This document shows positions 1 to 5,931 of a stretch of 6,568 bases of DNA, piece by piece. This stretch comes from Christensenella sp964494645 (GTDB lineage Bacteria > Bacillota > Clostridia > Christensenellales > Christensenellaceae). Each line of letters begins with the position of its first letter. Within the stretch, counting starts at the first letter, position 1. The stretch spans positions 1 through 6,568 of the forward strand of contig CAZBSH010000082.1 of the NCBI GenBank assembly GCA_964494645.1, written 5' to 3'. The notes below the pieces were generated by a model. The model was not told the origin of the DNA. It searched no databases and worked only from the letters and a program-made list of their open reading frames with translations. The position numbers were made by a program, and so were the translations under genes.

Positions 1-1
1 C

Positions 2-325
2 AAGGCGCATTACGCGCTAAAAATGTTGAAAAATGCGGATGTTGTATCCAATTTTTGCAATGATGTTATCGGTGATATTTGCGGCATCGTAAGCGGCGCG
101 GCGGGTGCGGCGATCACATTAAAGGCGGTTATTTTTCAGATGCCGTTTCCGGATATTGTAATCTCCATTGCTGTTTCCGCGTTGATCGCGGCGCTCACTG
201 TCGCGGGCAAAGCGTGGGGCAAGGGCGTGGCGCTCAAAAAGAACAAAGATATTGTTATGATGATCGGGAGTATCGTGCACTTTTTTAGCTTTAAAAAAGG
301 AAAAAATCATGAAAAAGAGAATTGA
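2..325 (+). CDS. Small conserved membrane protein of unknown function, 3' part only
   Basis: The reading frame is already open at the left edge, so the true start lies upstream. The 107 codons visible are the C-terminal part. The fragment begins KAHYALKMLKNAD and continues with a conserved-looking FCNDVIGDICGI stretch. Two hydrophobic, glycine- and alanine-rich segments follow (about 110-165 and 160-220 bp), then a basic tail rich in Lys. This looks like an integral membrane protein with two or more helices. From memory, similar short proteins sit next to tlyA in Clostridia and are sometimes labelled CorB-like Mg/Co transporters. I see no CBS domain or transporter motif here, so I do not assign that function. 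Its stop lies 17 bases inside tlyA, which suggests co-transcription and translational coupling. The frame is confident; the function is unknown. Confidence 0.75.
   Translation, partial: KAHYALKMLKNADVVSNFCNDVIGDICGIVSGAAGAAITLKAVIFQMPFPDIVISIAVSALIAALTVAGKAWGKGVALKKNKDIVMMIGSIVHFFSFKKGKNHEKEN
281..298 (+). repeat. AT-only inverted repeat just before the tlyA ribosome binding site
   Basis: TTTTTTA at 281-287 is perfectly complementary to TAAAAAA at 292-298, with a GCTT loop. The right arm runs into the tlyA Shine-Dalgarno (AAGGA, 297-301). The stem has only A-T pairs and would be weak. It lies inside the upstream coding region, where it encodes Phe-Phe-Ser-Phe-Lys-Lys. A regulatory role is speculative. 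Confidence 0.3.
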
Positions 326-1100
326 TGTACTGCTGGCTGAAAAAGGACTTGCTAAGAGCAGGGAGAAGGCAAAAACGCTCGTGATCGCCGGGGAAGTTAC
401 GGTTGGCGGAAAGCTTATAAAATCACCTTCGGAGACATTTGAAGAGGATACCGAGATCGTAGTAGGAAAGGATCATTGTCCGTATGTCAGCCGTGGAGGG
501 CTGAAGCTTGAAAAGGCAATGAAAGAATTTGATCTCGATTTAAATGGAAAAGTTTGTATGGATATTGGCGCGTCTACCGGTGGATTTACGGATTGTATGC
601 TCAAAAATGGTGCGAACTATGTTTACGCGGTGGATGTAGGATATGGTCAGTTCGACTGGGGTTTACGCAACGATGTTCGCGTAAAGCTGATGGAGCGTAC
701 CAATGCCCGTTACCTAGAAGCGCAGGAAAAACCTGTCGATTTTGTGAGTATTGATGTATCATTTATTTCGCTCAGCCTTATTTTTCCTGCTGTGCTTCGT
801 GTAGGAGCAGATGATTTGAAAGTTGTTGCGCTTATCAAACCGCAATTTGAAGCGGGGAAAGAATATGTAGGGAAAAAAGGCGTGGTGCGTGACGCCACGG
901 TACATGAAGATGTGATTCTTAATGTGATTGATAAAGCATCGCAGAATGGGCTTTTTCTAAGAGCATTGACGTATTCGCCCATCAAAGGACCGAATGGGAA
1001 TATTGAGTATCTTGCTTTGTTTGACAAGCGAGCAGACGATGTTGTCATAAAGGCAGAGGATGTGCACGACATCGTTTTGTGCTCTCACGATTGCCTGTAG
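309..1100 (+). CDS. tlyA: TlyA-family 16S/23S rRNA 2'-O-methyltransferase (hemolysin A family)
   Basis: The 263-residue product is the usual family length. An N-terminal S4 RNA-binding domain (about residues 1-60, KKRIDVLLAEKGLAKSREKA) is followed by an FtsJ/RrmJ-like Rossmann methyltransferase domain. The SAM-binding loop DIGASTGGFTD is at 85-95, with a second acidic SAM contact in VDVGYG (108-113). The K-D-K-E tetrad of 2'-O-methyltransferases fits K66 (SRGGLK), D149 (SIDVSF), K177 (IKPQF) and E233 (NIEYLALF). In mycobacteria the family methylates cytidines in 16S and 23S rRNA and so sets capreomycin sensitivity. The hemolysin name is historical. The ATG at 309 has AAGGA at 297-301 with a 7-base spacer and overlaps the upstream stop. 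In B. subtilis the counterpart (yqxC) also lies just before the arginine repressor and recN. Confidence 0.93.
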   Translation: MKKRIDVLLAEKGLAKSREKAKTLVIAGEVTVGGKLIKSPSETFEEDTEIVVGKDHCPYVSRGGLKLEKAMKEFDLDLNGKVCMDIGASTGGFTDCMLKNGANYVYAVDVGYGQFDWGLRNDVRVKLMERTNARYLEAQEKPVDFVSIDVSFISLSLIFPAVLRVGADDLKVVALIKPQFEAGKEYVGKKGVVRDATVHEDVILNVIDKASQNGLFLRALTYSPIKGPNGNIEYLALFDKRADDVVIKAEDVHDIVLCSHDCL

Positions 1101-1125
1101 ATTTTACAAATTTATTATGTATTTC

Positions 1126-1143
1126 CTTGTATATCTATGCATT
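1126..1143 (+). promoter_or_regulatory. Candidate ArgR operator (ARG box) before nadK-argR
   Basis: The 18 bases CTTGTATATCTATGCATT fit the ArgR/AhrC operator pattern TNTGNATWWWWATNCANA at 11 of 14 defined positions. Both inner half-sites, TGTAT and ATGCA, are intact and separated by four bases. A second left half-site, TATGCAT, overlaps it at 1136-1142. The site overlaps the -35 region of the candidate nadK promoter and lies about 0.9 kb upstream of argR in the same run of genes, so autoregulation is plausible. The region is AT-rich and this is a single weak box, so chance is a real alternative. Confidence 0.33.
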
Positions 1144-1156
1144 TTTAGTGTATACT
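1127..1156 (+). promoter_or_regulatory. Candidate sigma-A promoter for the nadK-argR-recN-spo0A run
   Basis: TATACT at 1151-1156 matches the -10 consensus at 5 of 6 positions. TTGTAT at 1127-1132 is a weak -35 (TTG conserved), with an 18-base spacer. Transcription would start near 1163, about 33 bases before the nadK GTG. The 95-bp tlyA-nadK gap is the only gap of any size before position 5844, so it is the natural place for a promoter of this operon. No terminator hairpin is visible after tlyA, so read-through from upstream is also possible. Confidence 0.45.
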
Positions 1157-1183
1157 AATAATGATCGTATTTATAATAAAAAT

Positions 1184-1188
1184 GGGGT
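1184..1188 (+). promoter_or_regulatory. Weak ribosome binding site fixing the nadK GTG start
   Basis: GGGGT lies 7 bases upstream of the GTG at 1196. It is a poor Shine-Dalgarno but the only purine-rich one near the point where homology to NAD kinase begins. The nearby ATG at 1182 is in another frame. Confidence 0.5.
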
Positions 1189-1195
1189 TTTTTCA

Positions 1196-2035
1196 GTGAA
1201 ATTTGGCGTTTATACAAACGAAAAAAAGGATCCTGGATTTGAAGCGACAAAGTTGGTAATCGGTGCCCTGGAACGGCATGCGTGTTCTGTCTGTTATGAT
1301 GACGAGACTGCTCAAATGTTAAGAATCCATGATTATGAAGATGCCCGCCGCGCTGATGTGCTTTTTGTATTGGGAGGCGATGGAACGATTTTGCGTGCGG
1401 CGCGTAAATACGTTGAATGCGGGATCAAGCTTTTGGGGATCAATATCGGGCATCTTGGATTTATGAGCGAAATTGGAGTGAGTGACCTTGACATTGCAAT
1501 TGATAAGGTTTTGCGCGGTGACTATCTGATTGACGAACGTATGATGCTGGAGGCGCGGGTATCTCATCTTGAAAAGCCGTTGCTGGCGCTCAACGATGTG
1601 ATTATAACAAAGGAAAACCGTACGCATATGGTCAAGCTGGATTTGTATATTAATGATTCGCTCGCGGAGCTTTATAACGGCGATGGGCTGATCGTATCTA
1701 CACCTACAGGTTCTACCGCATATTCGCTTTCGGCAGGGGGTCCGATTGTTGCGCCTAATGTAAATTGTATGCTGGTAACGCCCATTTGTCCTCATTCTCT
1801 GTACGCGCGCAGTATTATCGCAAGATTCAGCGATGTTGTAAAGGTCACGCCGTTCTTCGGGGAAGAGCGTGTTACTTTGACGGCGGACGGACAGGATATT
1901 GTGCATATACCCGAAGCGGAGGATGTAACGATCTGTCGCTCACAGCTTGTGACACAGTTCATTCGGTTCAATAAGGATCATTTTTTTCCACAGTTAAAGG
2001 ATAAGCTGGCTCAATGGAGCATCACAAAAAAGTAG
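1196..2035 (+). CDS. nadK: NAD kinase (ATP/polyphosphate-dependent NAD phosphorylation to NADP)
   Basis: This cytosolic enzyme phosphorylates the 2' hydroxyl of the NAD adenosine ribose and is the only route to NADP. Of its 279 residues, the motif GGDGT (60-64) forms the nucleotide and catalytic loop, followed by GINIGHLGF (81-89). ND (133-134) replaces the more common NE. The Gly-rich block GDGLIVSTPTGSTAYSLSAGG (162-182) and TPICPHSL (195-202) complete the family signature. I chose the GTG at 1196 because the protein homology starts at KFGVYTNE. The frame can be extended to an ATG at 1079, but the extra 39 residues are hydrophobic, unlike the family, and would overlap tlyA. The stop (TAG, 2033-2035) overlaps the argR Shine-Dalgarno. 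A nadK gene next to argR-recN is typical of Clostridia. Confidence 0.94.
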   Translation: MKFGVYTNEKKDPGFEATKLVIGALERHACSVCYDDETAQMLRIHDYEDARRADVLFVLGGDGTILRAARKYVECGIKLLGINIGHLGFMSEIGVSDLDIAIDKVLRGDYLIDERMMLEARVSHLEKPLLALNDVIITKENRTHMVKLDLYINDSLAELYNGDGLIVSTPTGSTAYSLSAGGPIVAPNVNCMLVTPICPHSLYARSIIARFSDVVKVTPFFGEERVTLTADGQDIVHIPEAEDVTICRSQLVTQFIRFNKDHFFPQLKDKLAQWSITKK

Positions 2036-2045
2036 GAGTGTCGAT

Positions 2046-2498
2046 ATGAAATCAAAACGACAAAACAAAATCCTGGACTTGATCGAAAACAATGAGATAG
2101 AGACGCAGGAGGAGTTGGTCACAAGGCTCAACGACTCCGGGTTCAAGGTGACGCAGGCAACCATATCGCGAGATATTAAGGAATTACAACTGATCAAAGT
2201 GCAGGCTAATTCCGGCGCGTATAAATATGCAGTAAATAAAAAACATAAAACAAACGATATGGATATATTGATGCGCATTTTTAAGGATACGGTAGTATCC
2301 ATTGATTTTGCATCCAACCTGCTTGTGATAAAGACGCTTTCGGGAAGCGCGAATGCTGCTGCTGAGGTAATAGACAGTTTGCGTTTCAACGGGATCATGG
2401 GTACGCTGGCAGGCGATAATACGATTTTCGTTGCGACTGAATCGCAGCAGGCATCCGAAGAAATTGCGGGAAAATTAATGAAGATCATCAACAAATAA
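2046..2498 (+). CDS. argR: Arginine repressor ArgR/AhrC
   Basis: A 150-residue hexameric transcription regulator of arginine synthesis and catabolism, of standard length. The N-terminal winged helix-turn-helix (about 3-65) carries QATISRDIKEL (37-47), including the Ser-Arg pair that contacts ARG boxes. The C-terminal oligomerisation and arginine-binding domain (about 75-150) has the family core GTLAGDNTIF (119-128). Most members have GDDT there; here the second Asp is Asn125. Both Asp residues normally help bind arginine, so co-repressor affinity may differ. The ATG at 2046 follows TAGGAG (2033-2038) with a 7-base spacer. That site overlaps the nadK stop, so the two genes are probably translationally coupled. 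A possible operator lies upstream of nadK at 1126-1143. Confidence 0.95.
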   Translation: MKSKRQNKILDLIENNEIETQEELVTRLNDSGFKVTQATISRDIKELQLIKVQANSGAYKYAVNKKHKTNDMDILMRIFKDTVVSIDFASNLLVIKTLSGSANAAAEVIDSLRFNGIMGTLAGDNTIFVATESQQASEEIAGKLMKIINK

Positions 2499-2513
2499 AA
2501 AGGCGGAGCGGCT

Positions 2514-4226
2514 ATGATACGCAGTCTCACAATCAAAAACATTGCATTGATTGATGAACTACATATTGAATTTGACAAAGGCTTGAACGTGTTGTCCGGG
2601 GAAACAGGAGCGGGCAAGTCTATTCTTGTCGACTCCATGAATCTAGTGCTGGGGGAACGCGCAGACAAGGAACTGATCCGTCATGGCAGAGAGAAAGCAT
2701 ACGTGGAAGCGTTATTACAGATTGATTCCTCTTCGCTTTCTGATTTGTTTTTAAAAAACGAACTGGACGCGGATGATGAGCTGATATTGTCGCGGGATTT
2801 GTCTGTTACGGGAAAAAATATTTGCCGCATAAATGGCGTTGTTGTAAGCCTTGCGGTTTTAAAGGAATTTACAGATCATATTATTGATTTGCATGGGCAG
2901 CATCAGCATCAATCTCTGCTGTACGCAAAAAGTCATTTGGATTTTGTCGACAACTTTGCTAAGGAGCAGATCGCACCGCTCAAGCAAGAAATCAGTATTT
3001 TTTATGATCGGCTGAAAGAAGCCAATACGCAACTGCTGGCTTTGGGAGGCGATGAACGGGATAGGGCGCAAAGCGTTGACCTGCTTGCTTTTCAGATCAA
3101 GGAGATTGAAGATGCTCGTCTTAAGCCGGGCGAGGAGGCAGAGCTTAAGGAAGAGCGTGAAAAGCTTGTGCATGCACAAGCGATCGCGCAATCTTTATCC
3201 TTTGGATACGAAGCGCTTTACGCAGGCGCAGATGATGTTTCGAGTGTGCTCTCCATGTTACAGGAGATTGTTGCGCGTTTGGGGGAAATTGCGCATTATG
3301 ATGAGCAATACCGCGCATTGATGGACAAGTTGCAGGAAAATACATATGCCGTCGAAGAATGCGCGCATGATATGCGTAATTTTGCAGAAAATGTTTCGTT
3401 TGACGAACAGCGGCAAGAAGAAATCGAGCAGCGGCTTGACCTGATTCATTCGCTGAAGCGTAAATACGGGGCGGACGAAGAAGAAATCCTGCAATTTTGT
3501 AAAGACGCAGAAGATAAGCTATATGCGCTGCAAAATGCTGAGAAACTTGCGACAGAGCTTGTACACGAGATCAATGAGCTGAAAAAAAGTTTATACGATT
3601 GTTGCGTAATGCTGTCTGATGTACGTAAAGAAGCGGCAGGTAAATTAGGCGGAAGACTGATTGAAGAATTGCGTGATCTCGGAATGAATGACGCGCGTTT
3701 TGAAGCACAATTTCAGCCGTTAAAGAGCATAGAGGAAGTCGTTTATACCCGAAATGGGATAGACGATATGGAGTTCATGATCTCCACAAATGCGGGTGAG
3801 CCTCTGAAGTCGCTGAGCAAAACCGCTTCGGGTGGTGAGATATCGCGCATTATGCTGGCATTCAAGAACCTTTCTGCCGGTATGGATCACATTTCAACCA
3901 TGATATTTGACGAGATCGACACAGGAATCAGTGGAAAAATGGCGCTCGTTGTGGCAGAAAAAATGGCTTCGATCGCACGTGAGAGGCAAGTGATCTGTGT
4001 TTCGCACCTGCCGCAGATCGCAGCAATGGGGGATCAGAATTATCTGATTAGCAAACATACAAAAAACGGTGTGACAACTACAAATGTCACAAGACTTTCG
4101 GAAGAACAAAAGATTGCCGAGATCTCAAGGCTTTCCGGCGGAATAGAATCCGCAAGCTCTGAGAAATATGCGCAAGATTTGATACAAAATGCAGTGTGTT
4201 TCAAGGCTGCATTGCCCGGAATATAA
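2514..4226 (+). CDS. recN: DNA repair ATPase RecN (SMC-like)
   Basis: A 570-residue SMC-family ATPase that acts early in recombinational repair of double-strand breaks, gathering and tethering DNA ends. The head domain is split: Walker A GETGAGKS at 29-36 and the Q-loop region LHGQHQHQ at 126-133 lie on the N side. The ABC signature SGGEISR (439-445), Walker B MIFDEID (463-469) and the switch histidine in VSHLP (H498) lie on the C side. Between them, roughly residues 150-375 are charged, Glu/Lys/Leu-rich and predicted coiled coil, shorter than in true SMC proteins. The length is normal and no key residue is missing. The ATG at 2514 follows AGGCGGAG (2501-2508), 15 bp after the argR stop. The argR-recN pair is conserved across Bacillota. 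Confidence 0.96.
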   Translation: MIRSLTIKNIALIDELHIEFDKGLNVLSGETGAGKSILVDSMNLVLGERADKELIRHGREKAYVEALLQIDSSSLSDLFLKNELDADDELILSRDLSVTGKNICRINGVVVSLAVLKEFTDHIIDLHGQHQHQSLLYAKSHLDFVDNFAKEQIAPLKQEISIFYDRLKEANTQLLALGGDERDRAQSVDLLAFQIKEIEDARLKPGEEAELKEEREKLVHAQAIAQSLSFGYEALYAGADDVSSVLSMLQEIVARLGEIAHYDEQYRALMDKLQENTYAVEECAHDMRNFAENVSFDEQRQEEIEQRLDLIHSLKRKYGADEEEILQFCKDAEDKLYALQNAEKLATELVHEINELKKSLYDCCVMLSDVRKEAAGKLGGRLIEELRDLGMNDARFEAQFQPLKSIEEVVYTRNGIDDMEFMISTNAGEPLKSLSKTASGGEISRIMLAFKNLSAGMDHISTMIFDEIDTGISGKMALVVAEKMASIARERQVICVSHLPQIAAMGDQNYLISKHTKNGVTTTNVTRLSEEQKIAEISRLSGGIESASSEKYAQDLIQNAVCFKAALPGI

Positions 4227-4227
4227 C

Positions 4228-4233
4228 GGAGGT
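4228..4233 (+). promoter_or_regulatory. Strong ribosome binding site fixing the spo0A TTG start
   Basis: GGAGGT begins two bases after the recN stop and sits 5 bases before TTG at 4239. An in-frame TAA at 4233-4235 rules out any earlier start, and the next in-frame ATG (4305) would remove the first receiver strand. Confidence 0.8.
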
Positions 4234-4238
4234 AACTT

Positions 4239-4982
4239 TTGGCACGATTCAAGCGCACCTTGATAGTAGAACAAAGCAGAAAATATGTCGTTCAGATCAA
4301 AGAGATGCTGGAAGATGTATCGGATTCATTTTTGTCTACAACGGACGGGAGCCATGCGATTACTCTGTATGATCAATATAATCCTGATCTTGTATTGGTT
4401 GAGGCGATCATGCCGGGGTATGACGGGTTTGCCCTGATGGAACACATGTTTGAATCGGACATCATCAAAATCGTTCTGACTTCAATGAATCAAGAATTGA
4501 TTATCAAAAAGGCGTTTGAATTGAATGCGAACTACCTTTTTGTTAAACCGTATATCCGTGATGTTTTTGTATCGCGTATTCTAGAGGCGGCGGATTTTCG
4601 CGATATGAATCGACAGACCGAGGTTGGCGTGAACCAGCTCTTATACAGCAGGATCTCCGTTTCGCTGAAGCGGCTGGGCATTCCGGCAAATGTACAGGGA
4701 TACAAGCTTCTGCGTGACGCATTATACATTGTCTGCGTGGATTTCAGCAAAACGCGTTCTATCAGTAAAAATATTTATCAGGTGCTTGCGGAAAAACACA
4801 ATACGCAAAGCTCGTGTGTTGAGCGTAACATCCGACATGCGATAGAAACAGCTGCTACGCGCGGCGACCCGGAGGCGTTCAATACGTATTTTGGTTATAC
4901 AGTAAGTTCGGATAAAGGCAAACCCACAAACGGTGAGTTTATTGCGACATTGGCTGATAAGCTCAGATTACAAGAAGAATAA
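4239..4982 (+). CDS. spo0A: Divergent Spo0A-family response regulator with a degenerate phosphorylation site
   Basis: Residues 1-118 form a CheY-like receiver and about 132-247 a Spo0A-type DNA-binding domain. The C-terminal part is diagnostic: LGIPANVQGYKLLRDA (146-161), VERNIRHAIE (194-203), FGYTVS (218-223), KPTNGEFIA (228-236) and ADKLRL (239-244) all match Spo0A. The receiver is altered. The usual Asp-Asp Mg pocket reads Glu11-Gln12, and the phosphoacceptor Asp (D56 in B. subtilis) is Glu55 in LVLVEAIMP. Thr81 and Lys103 are kept. In the recognition helix the B. subtilis Arg211 position is Cys193, while Glu195 and Arg196 are kept. The interdomain linker is short, giving 247 residues against about 267. 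The gene starts with TTG 12 bp after recN, with no spoIVB between. Identity as Spo0A family is secure. Phosphorylation-independent activity is inference, and a role in sporulation is doubtful. Confidence 0.9.
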   Translation: MARFKRTLIVEQSRKYVVQIKEMLEDVSDSFLSTTDGSHAITLYDQYNPDLVLVEAIMPGYDGFALMEHMFESDIIKIVLTSMNQELIIKKAFELNANYLFVKPYIRDVFVSRILEAADFRDMNRQTEVGVNQLLYSRISVSLKRLGIPANVQGYKLLRDALYIVCVDFSKTRSISKNIYQVLAEKHNTQSSCVERNIRHAIETAATRGDPEAFNTYFGYTVSSDKGKPTNGEFIATLADKLRLQEE

Positions 4983-4997
4983 GAGAGGATACTAAAA

Positions 4998-5843
4998 ATG
5001 GCGGCAAGTACAGTTATGGTAAATGGAATGGAAACAACGCTTACAGTAGCAAAGAATCATATTGAATCTAAAACGGATTTTAAACCTGAGGTTGCGATTG
5101 TGCTGGGGTCGGGTTTAGGCGATTACGCAAATACACTGGACGAGGTCATCATGGAATTTGAGTATGCCTCCATTCCCGGGTTTCCGGTTTCAACGGCTCC
5201 CGGACATGCCGGAAAGCTGACCTTTGGCTGCAAGAAAGGGAAGCGGGTCGCTTTGTTCGCAGGGCGTTTTCATTGTTATGAAGGATATTCGGCGGCGGAA
5301 ACAGTGATACCGCTGCGTACGATTTTAATGATGGGCGCAAAGTATGTATTACTCACGAATGCCGCGGGGGGGATCAACACAGATTTTTCTGCGGGCGATT
5401 TGATGGTAATTGAAGATCATATCAATTTTTCGGCACATAATGCGCTCACCGGTCCTAATATGGAAGCGTTGGGTCCGAGGTTCCCTGATATGTCTTTTGC
5501 CTATGCAAAAGAGCTCAGGGATTTGATTGACGAGAGCGCAAAAGAAAATCAAATTAAAGTACAGCATGGCGTCTACGGATATATGGTAGGACCCTCTTAT
5601 GAAACACCCGCCGAAATCCGTGCGCTCCGTACGCTTGGAGCGGATGCTGTGGGGATGTCCACGATTCACGAAGTGGTCGCGGCTTCGCATGCAAAAGCTA
5701 AGATCGCTGCAATTTCGTGCATCAGTAACCTTGCCGCGGGCGTTGCAAAGCATGCGCTTACGATGGAGGAAGTGATAGAGGCCGGAAAAATGGTTGCATC
5801 CAAGATGTGTGCATTGATTGACGGGGTTCTTGAGAGAATCTAA
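4998..5843 (+). CDS. punA: Purine nucleoside phosphorylase, trimeric (class I) type
   Basis: This cytosolic salvage enzyme splits inosine and guanosine with phosphate into free base and ribose-1-phosphate. Its 281 residues match the trimeric family. GSGLG (37-41, phosphate-binding Ser38), APGHAG (67-72), GRFHCYEG (89-96, phosphate-binding Arg90 and His92), LTNAAGGI (119-126), GPSYETPAE (198-206, purine-binding Glu202), GMST (219-222) and CISNLAAG (241-248, purine-binding Asn244) are all present. The Glu and Asn pair indicates 6-oxopurine preference, as in the mammalian enzyme. Around 223-231 the common VPEVIVARH reads IHEVVAASH, a mild divergence. The ATG at 4998 follows AGAGGA (4984-4989) with an 8-base spacer. 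In-frame ATGs at codons 7 and 11 are alternatives. It lies 15 bp after spo0A, so it is probably co-transcribed. Confidence 0.93.
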   Translation: MAASTVMVNGMETTLTVAKNHIESKTDFKPEVAIVLGSGLGDYANTLDEVIMEFEYASIPGFPVSTAPGHAGKLTFGCKKGKRVALFAGRFHCYEGYSAAETVIPLRTILMMGAKYVLLTNAAGGINTDFSAGDLMVIEDHINFSAHNALTGPNMEALGPRFPDMSFAYAKELRDLIDESAKENQIKVQHGVYGYMVGPSYETPAEIRALRTLGADAVGMSTIHEVVAASHAKAKIAAISCISNLAAGVAKHALTMEEVIEAGKMVASKMCALIDGVLERI

Positions 5844-5848
5844 TAGAC

Positions 5849-5878
5849 TTTACGGATATCGTATAAGCGTGTTACAAT
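5849..5878 (+). promoter_or_regulatory. Candidate extended -10 promoter for the site-2 protease gene
   Basis: TTTACG (5849-5854, 4 of 6 to consensus), an 18-base spacer and TACAAT (5873-5878, 5 of 6) are preceded by TGT, giving the extended -10 form TGnTACAAT. Transcription would start near 5885, leaving a leader of about 47 bases. No rho-independent terminator is visible between punA and this site, so read-through from the upstream operon is possible. Confidence 0.5.
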
Positions 5879-5931
5879 GAATCAATCTGTTTATATATGA
5901 ACGGAAAACATGAATGAAATGAGGTTAACCG

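Noticed and set aside
1101..1110. Possible Spo0A box (reverse complement TTTGTAAAAT) after tlyA
   Set aside because: It lacks the key C of TGTC and lies in AT-rich sequence where such matches occur by chance.
1079..1195. Upstream ATG extension of nadK overlapping the end of tlyA
   Set aside because: The 39 extra residues are hydrophobic and unlike NAD kinase, there is no ribosome binding site at 1079, and the stretch holds the candidate promoter. The GTG at 1196 gives a normal length.
1319..1906. Antisense open frame (195 codons, minus strand) inside nadK
   Set aside because: It is a shadow of a strongly conserved coding frame, with Arg/His/Asn-rich composition and no domain signal.
1994..2668. 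Long antisense open frame (224 codons, minus strand) across argR and the start of recN
   Set aside because: It lies wholly opposite genes with clear family motifs, has Ser/Leu/Ile-rich composition typical of a reverse-strand shadow, and no recognisable domain or good ribosome binding site.
5893..5931. CATGAAT half-site before the site-2 protease gene as an ARG box
   Set aside because: Only the left half matches; the right half (ATTCA-like) is absent.
5844..5931. Rho-independent terminator after punA
   Set aside because: Only a 4-base inverted repeat (TACG/CGTA) with no following T-run is visible, so I do not call a terminator.
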